Shown piece by piece: positions 61,999 through 64,000 of a stretch of DNA of 64,000 nucleotides; position 1 is the stretch's first letter, and each line of letters starts with the position of its first letter. The position numbers and the translations under genes are program-made. Origin of the DNA: Sebastes aleutianus (Eukaryota; Chordata; Actinopteri; Perciformes; Sebastidae). The notes under the pieces were generated by a model. It did no database searches. It saw only the letters and a program-made list of their open reading frames with translations, and was not told the origin of the DNA. The stretch is from the NCBI GenBank assembly GCA_916700875.1, contig CAKAKS010000022.1:11740013-11804012 (forward strand), given 5' to 3'.

Positions 61999-64000
61999 CT
62001 GATTGAGCTCTCCCACGCAGATCTCACAGACTGACTCCCCTAGGCGCCGGATGACTCATCCAACCGGCTCTGATCAGAGGAGAAGAACCTCCTCGTTCAT
62101 CTAATGCTGATGTATACGCGCTAAATTCAGACGCTGACTGACAAGTTTATTTATTGCACTTATGATGATTTCGTTAATGAGAAATGTGAACACTGAAAGA
62201 TGAAATCTCCTGTACACCTTAATACTTGTCTGCATCTTTACAGGCCACAAAGACAAAACAAAATACATTGCCTTTATGTCCTCATTCAGTTCTTCATGAG
62301 ACATTTTCACATCATTTTTTTTACATAATTTCATGTAATTTTTACAGCAATTTCTAAAAACAGGGTCACCAAGTGTTTTACATAAGAGTAAATTACAAGT
62401 ACCTCAAATTTGTATTTATGTAACTGTACTTAAATACTGTTTTTTTGTTTTGTGTGCAGCACACTTTATTTTGAAAAGTGCTCCACAAATATAAAGATTA
62501 TTGTTTTTATTGAATGTTTGACGGGACCTCCTCTGAGGATATCAGGGATCCTCGACGAGAACTTCTCGGAGGGCTCAAAAAAAGGAAATTTGAACATTTA
62601 CAATGCAATGACGACTGGAGCAAACTCTGCTGAGGAAGACTGTGTGAAAGGATGGAAAAGCTCCAAAACAGAAATTCACTAACATACAGCAGAATAGATC
62701 TCAAAAAGCAGTCATAAAGTCAGCATTTCATCCCCCTTCTGCAGCGTAATGATTCCAGTTTAGAGGAAATACAATGAATCTAACACACTGCATGATGCAA
62801 AGCTCCATTATAATAACTCTTCATTCCAGCGATATTCAATCCCTGCATGCATTTCTGCGCGTTACCTCACTGTGATTTAAACCTGCTATAGGTGCTCACT
62901 GTCAGACGCCTCATTTCATGCGAGGGTAATATAGCACCATAAGTTGACTGTGCTGAAGGGTGGGAGCCTCATGGTGTTAGATTTGTGTGCGTCTCACTTG
63001 CTCCCAAGGGTGCACTGACTTTAAGGTGTGGTTATCATTGATATTTATTTATTTTCCATATGAAAAGAGGCTGTTTTTGTGTTAATGGACCTGTGTTATT
63101 TCCCGTACAGGTCTAAAAATGTGACACCCATCCACTTCTGAGTGGGAGAGCAGCCATTATCTTTGCAACCGTGTTACAGATAATGAGAAAAGTTGGGTGG
63201 AGCAAAAGGAGTGAGGCGCCTTTTCCTAAAAATAAACCCTGATCTATTGACTCACTGCTGCATATTTAGCATATTTCTGTCTGCTATGAGGAGGAAAAAA
63301 GAGAATGAAGGGGTCACAAGGGTTTCCTTCCATGCCAACACAAACACTGCTGCTTTTTAACTAAATCCAGTAATGTGTTCCCGATAGTGAGCGTGCTTAG
63401 CCTCCATGTTAAGTGTTTTATATTCATGATTTATTCACCCTCTCCGAAAGCTCTTTAATTAACGGCCATATCATGTATATTTTGTAAACCCATAACACGT
63501 TCTGTGGTAAAGAGGGAAAATGCATTGCTCGCCCGGCTGTAAAATGAGCAAACACCGAAGTAATCTGAAATTCATATTAAACATAACACCGTGTAACAGC
63601 CACTCTTGGGTTCACACGTTTTCATTTATTTGACAGTAATGTTTCAGTCAAAAGCCATTAGGTGGGTAATTCTGTAAGCGGGGAGCCGACACCAGGAGCT
63701 CACTCCCCCATGAAATTGTTTATCCAAGAGTAAGTAAGTATTTAAGAAATGTTTCTCACGAGCCTCCCAGATGTTGGGTTCGCACAGCAGGTCTGCAGAT
63801 ACCCTCCACTGCGGTCAGGATAAAAATGACTTCTACAACTGAGAGGGAGACGGGGGTTCATGTTTTTAGCCATGTTAGTCAATCAGATATTGATGGTCAT
63901 GGAGGTAAATAATATGATTATCACTTGGAAGAACAGACACATAGATTTTCATCTGGCTATGAGTTCACAACTTTAAACTCCAGGCTATATTGCTATGATA
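61999..64000. other. PAWR upstream sequence, nothing recognised
   Basis: Two kilobases without splice-supported exons, RNA genes or repeats that I can place. Open frames here are short and unremarkable. Confidence 0.6.

Overview
The window is vertebrate nuclear DNA and almost certainly from a teleost fish. The repeats look percomorph-like to me, but that is recalled family resemblance, not a search result. It contains spliced exons with GT-AG junctions, long AT-leaning introns, microsatellites, a degenerate tRNA-derived SINE and many short non-autonomous DNA-transposon copies. There is no sign of prokaryotic gene organisation.

I can support one protein-coding gene: the 5' portion of PAWR (Par-4, pro-apoptotic WT1 regulator), on the minus strand from about 60.6 kb down past the left edge. 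The pieces are a non-coding exon 1 (donor at 60434/60433), exon 2 with the ATG (coding 60054-59434), exon 3 (14060-13935), a 35-nt micro-exon 4 (5565-5531) and exon 5 (783-657). All junctions have GT-AG dinucleotides and the reading frame stays open across them (621+126+35+127 nt = 303 codons). The C-terminal leucine zipper, about the last 60 residues in mammals, must lie beyond position 1. Introns are 270 bp, about 45.4 kb, 8.4 kb, 4.7 kb and a partial one, so about 93% of the window is PAWR intron.

The introns are full of repeats. One hAT-like family has several copies (5.8, 6.5, 8.0, 14.6, 19.7, 39.1 and 44.6 kb). A 697-bp element with TTAA target-site duplications is nested inside the 19.7 kb copy. 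Other elements with inverted termini lie at 2.2, 10.8, 29.6, 34.2 and 52.5 kb. A repeat family is present twice in the same orientation (42.6 and 55.9 kb). There is also a roughly 42-bp minisatellite at 25.04-25.45 kb, a LINE-like 3' tail at 58.3 kb and assorted simple repeats. A locally repeated block occurs only around the PAWR 5' end (58.46-59.41 kb and 61.65-62.0 kb), bracketing exons 1 and 2.

Right of about 60.65 kb is the PAWR upstream region, where I see only repeats. I found no undescribed biological system. The points most worth a second look are the micro-exon, the upstream ORF spanning exons 1 and 2, the repeat block around the promoter, and the lineage-specific N-terminal half of PAWR.
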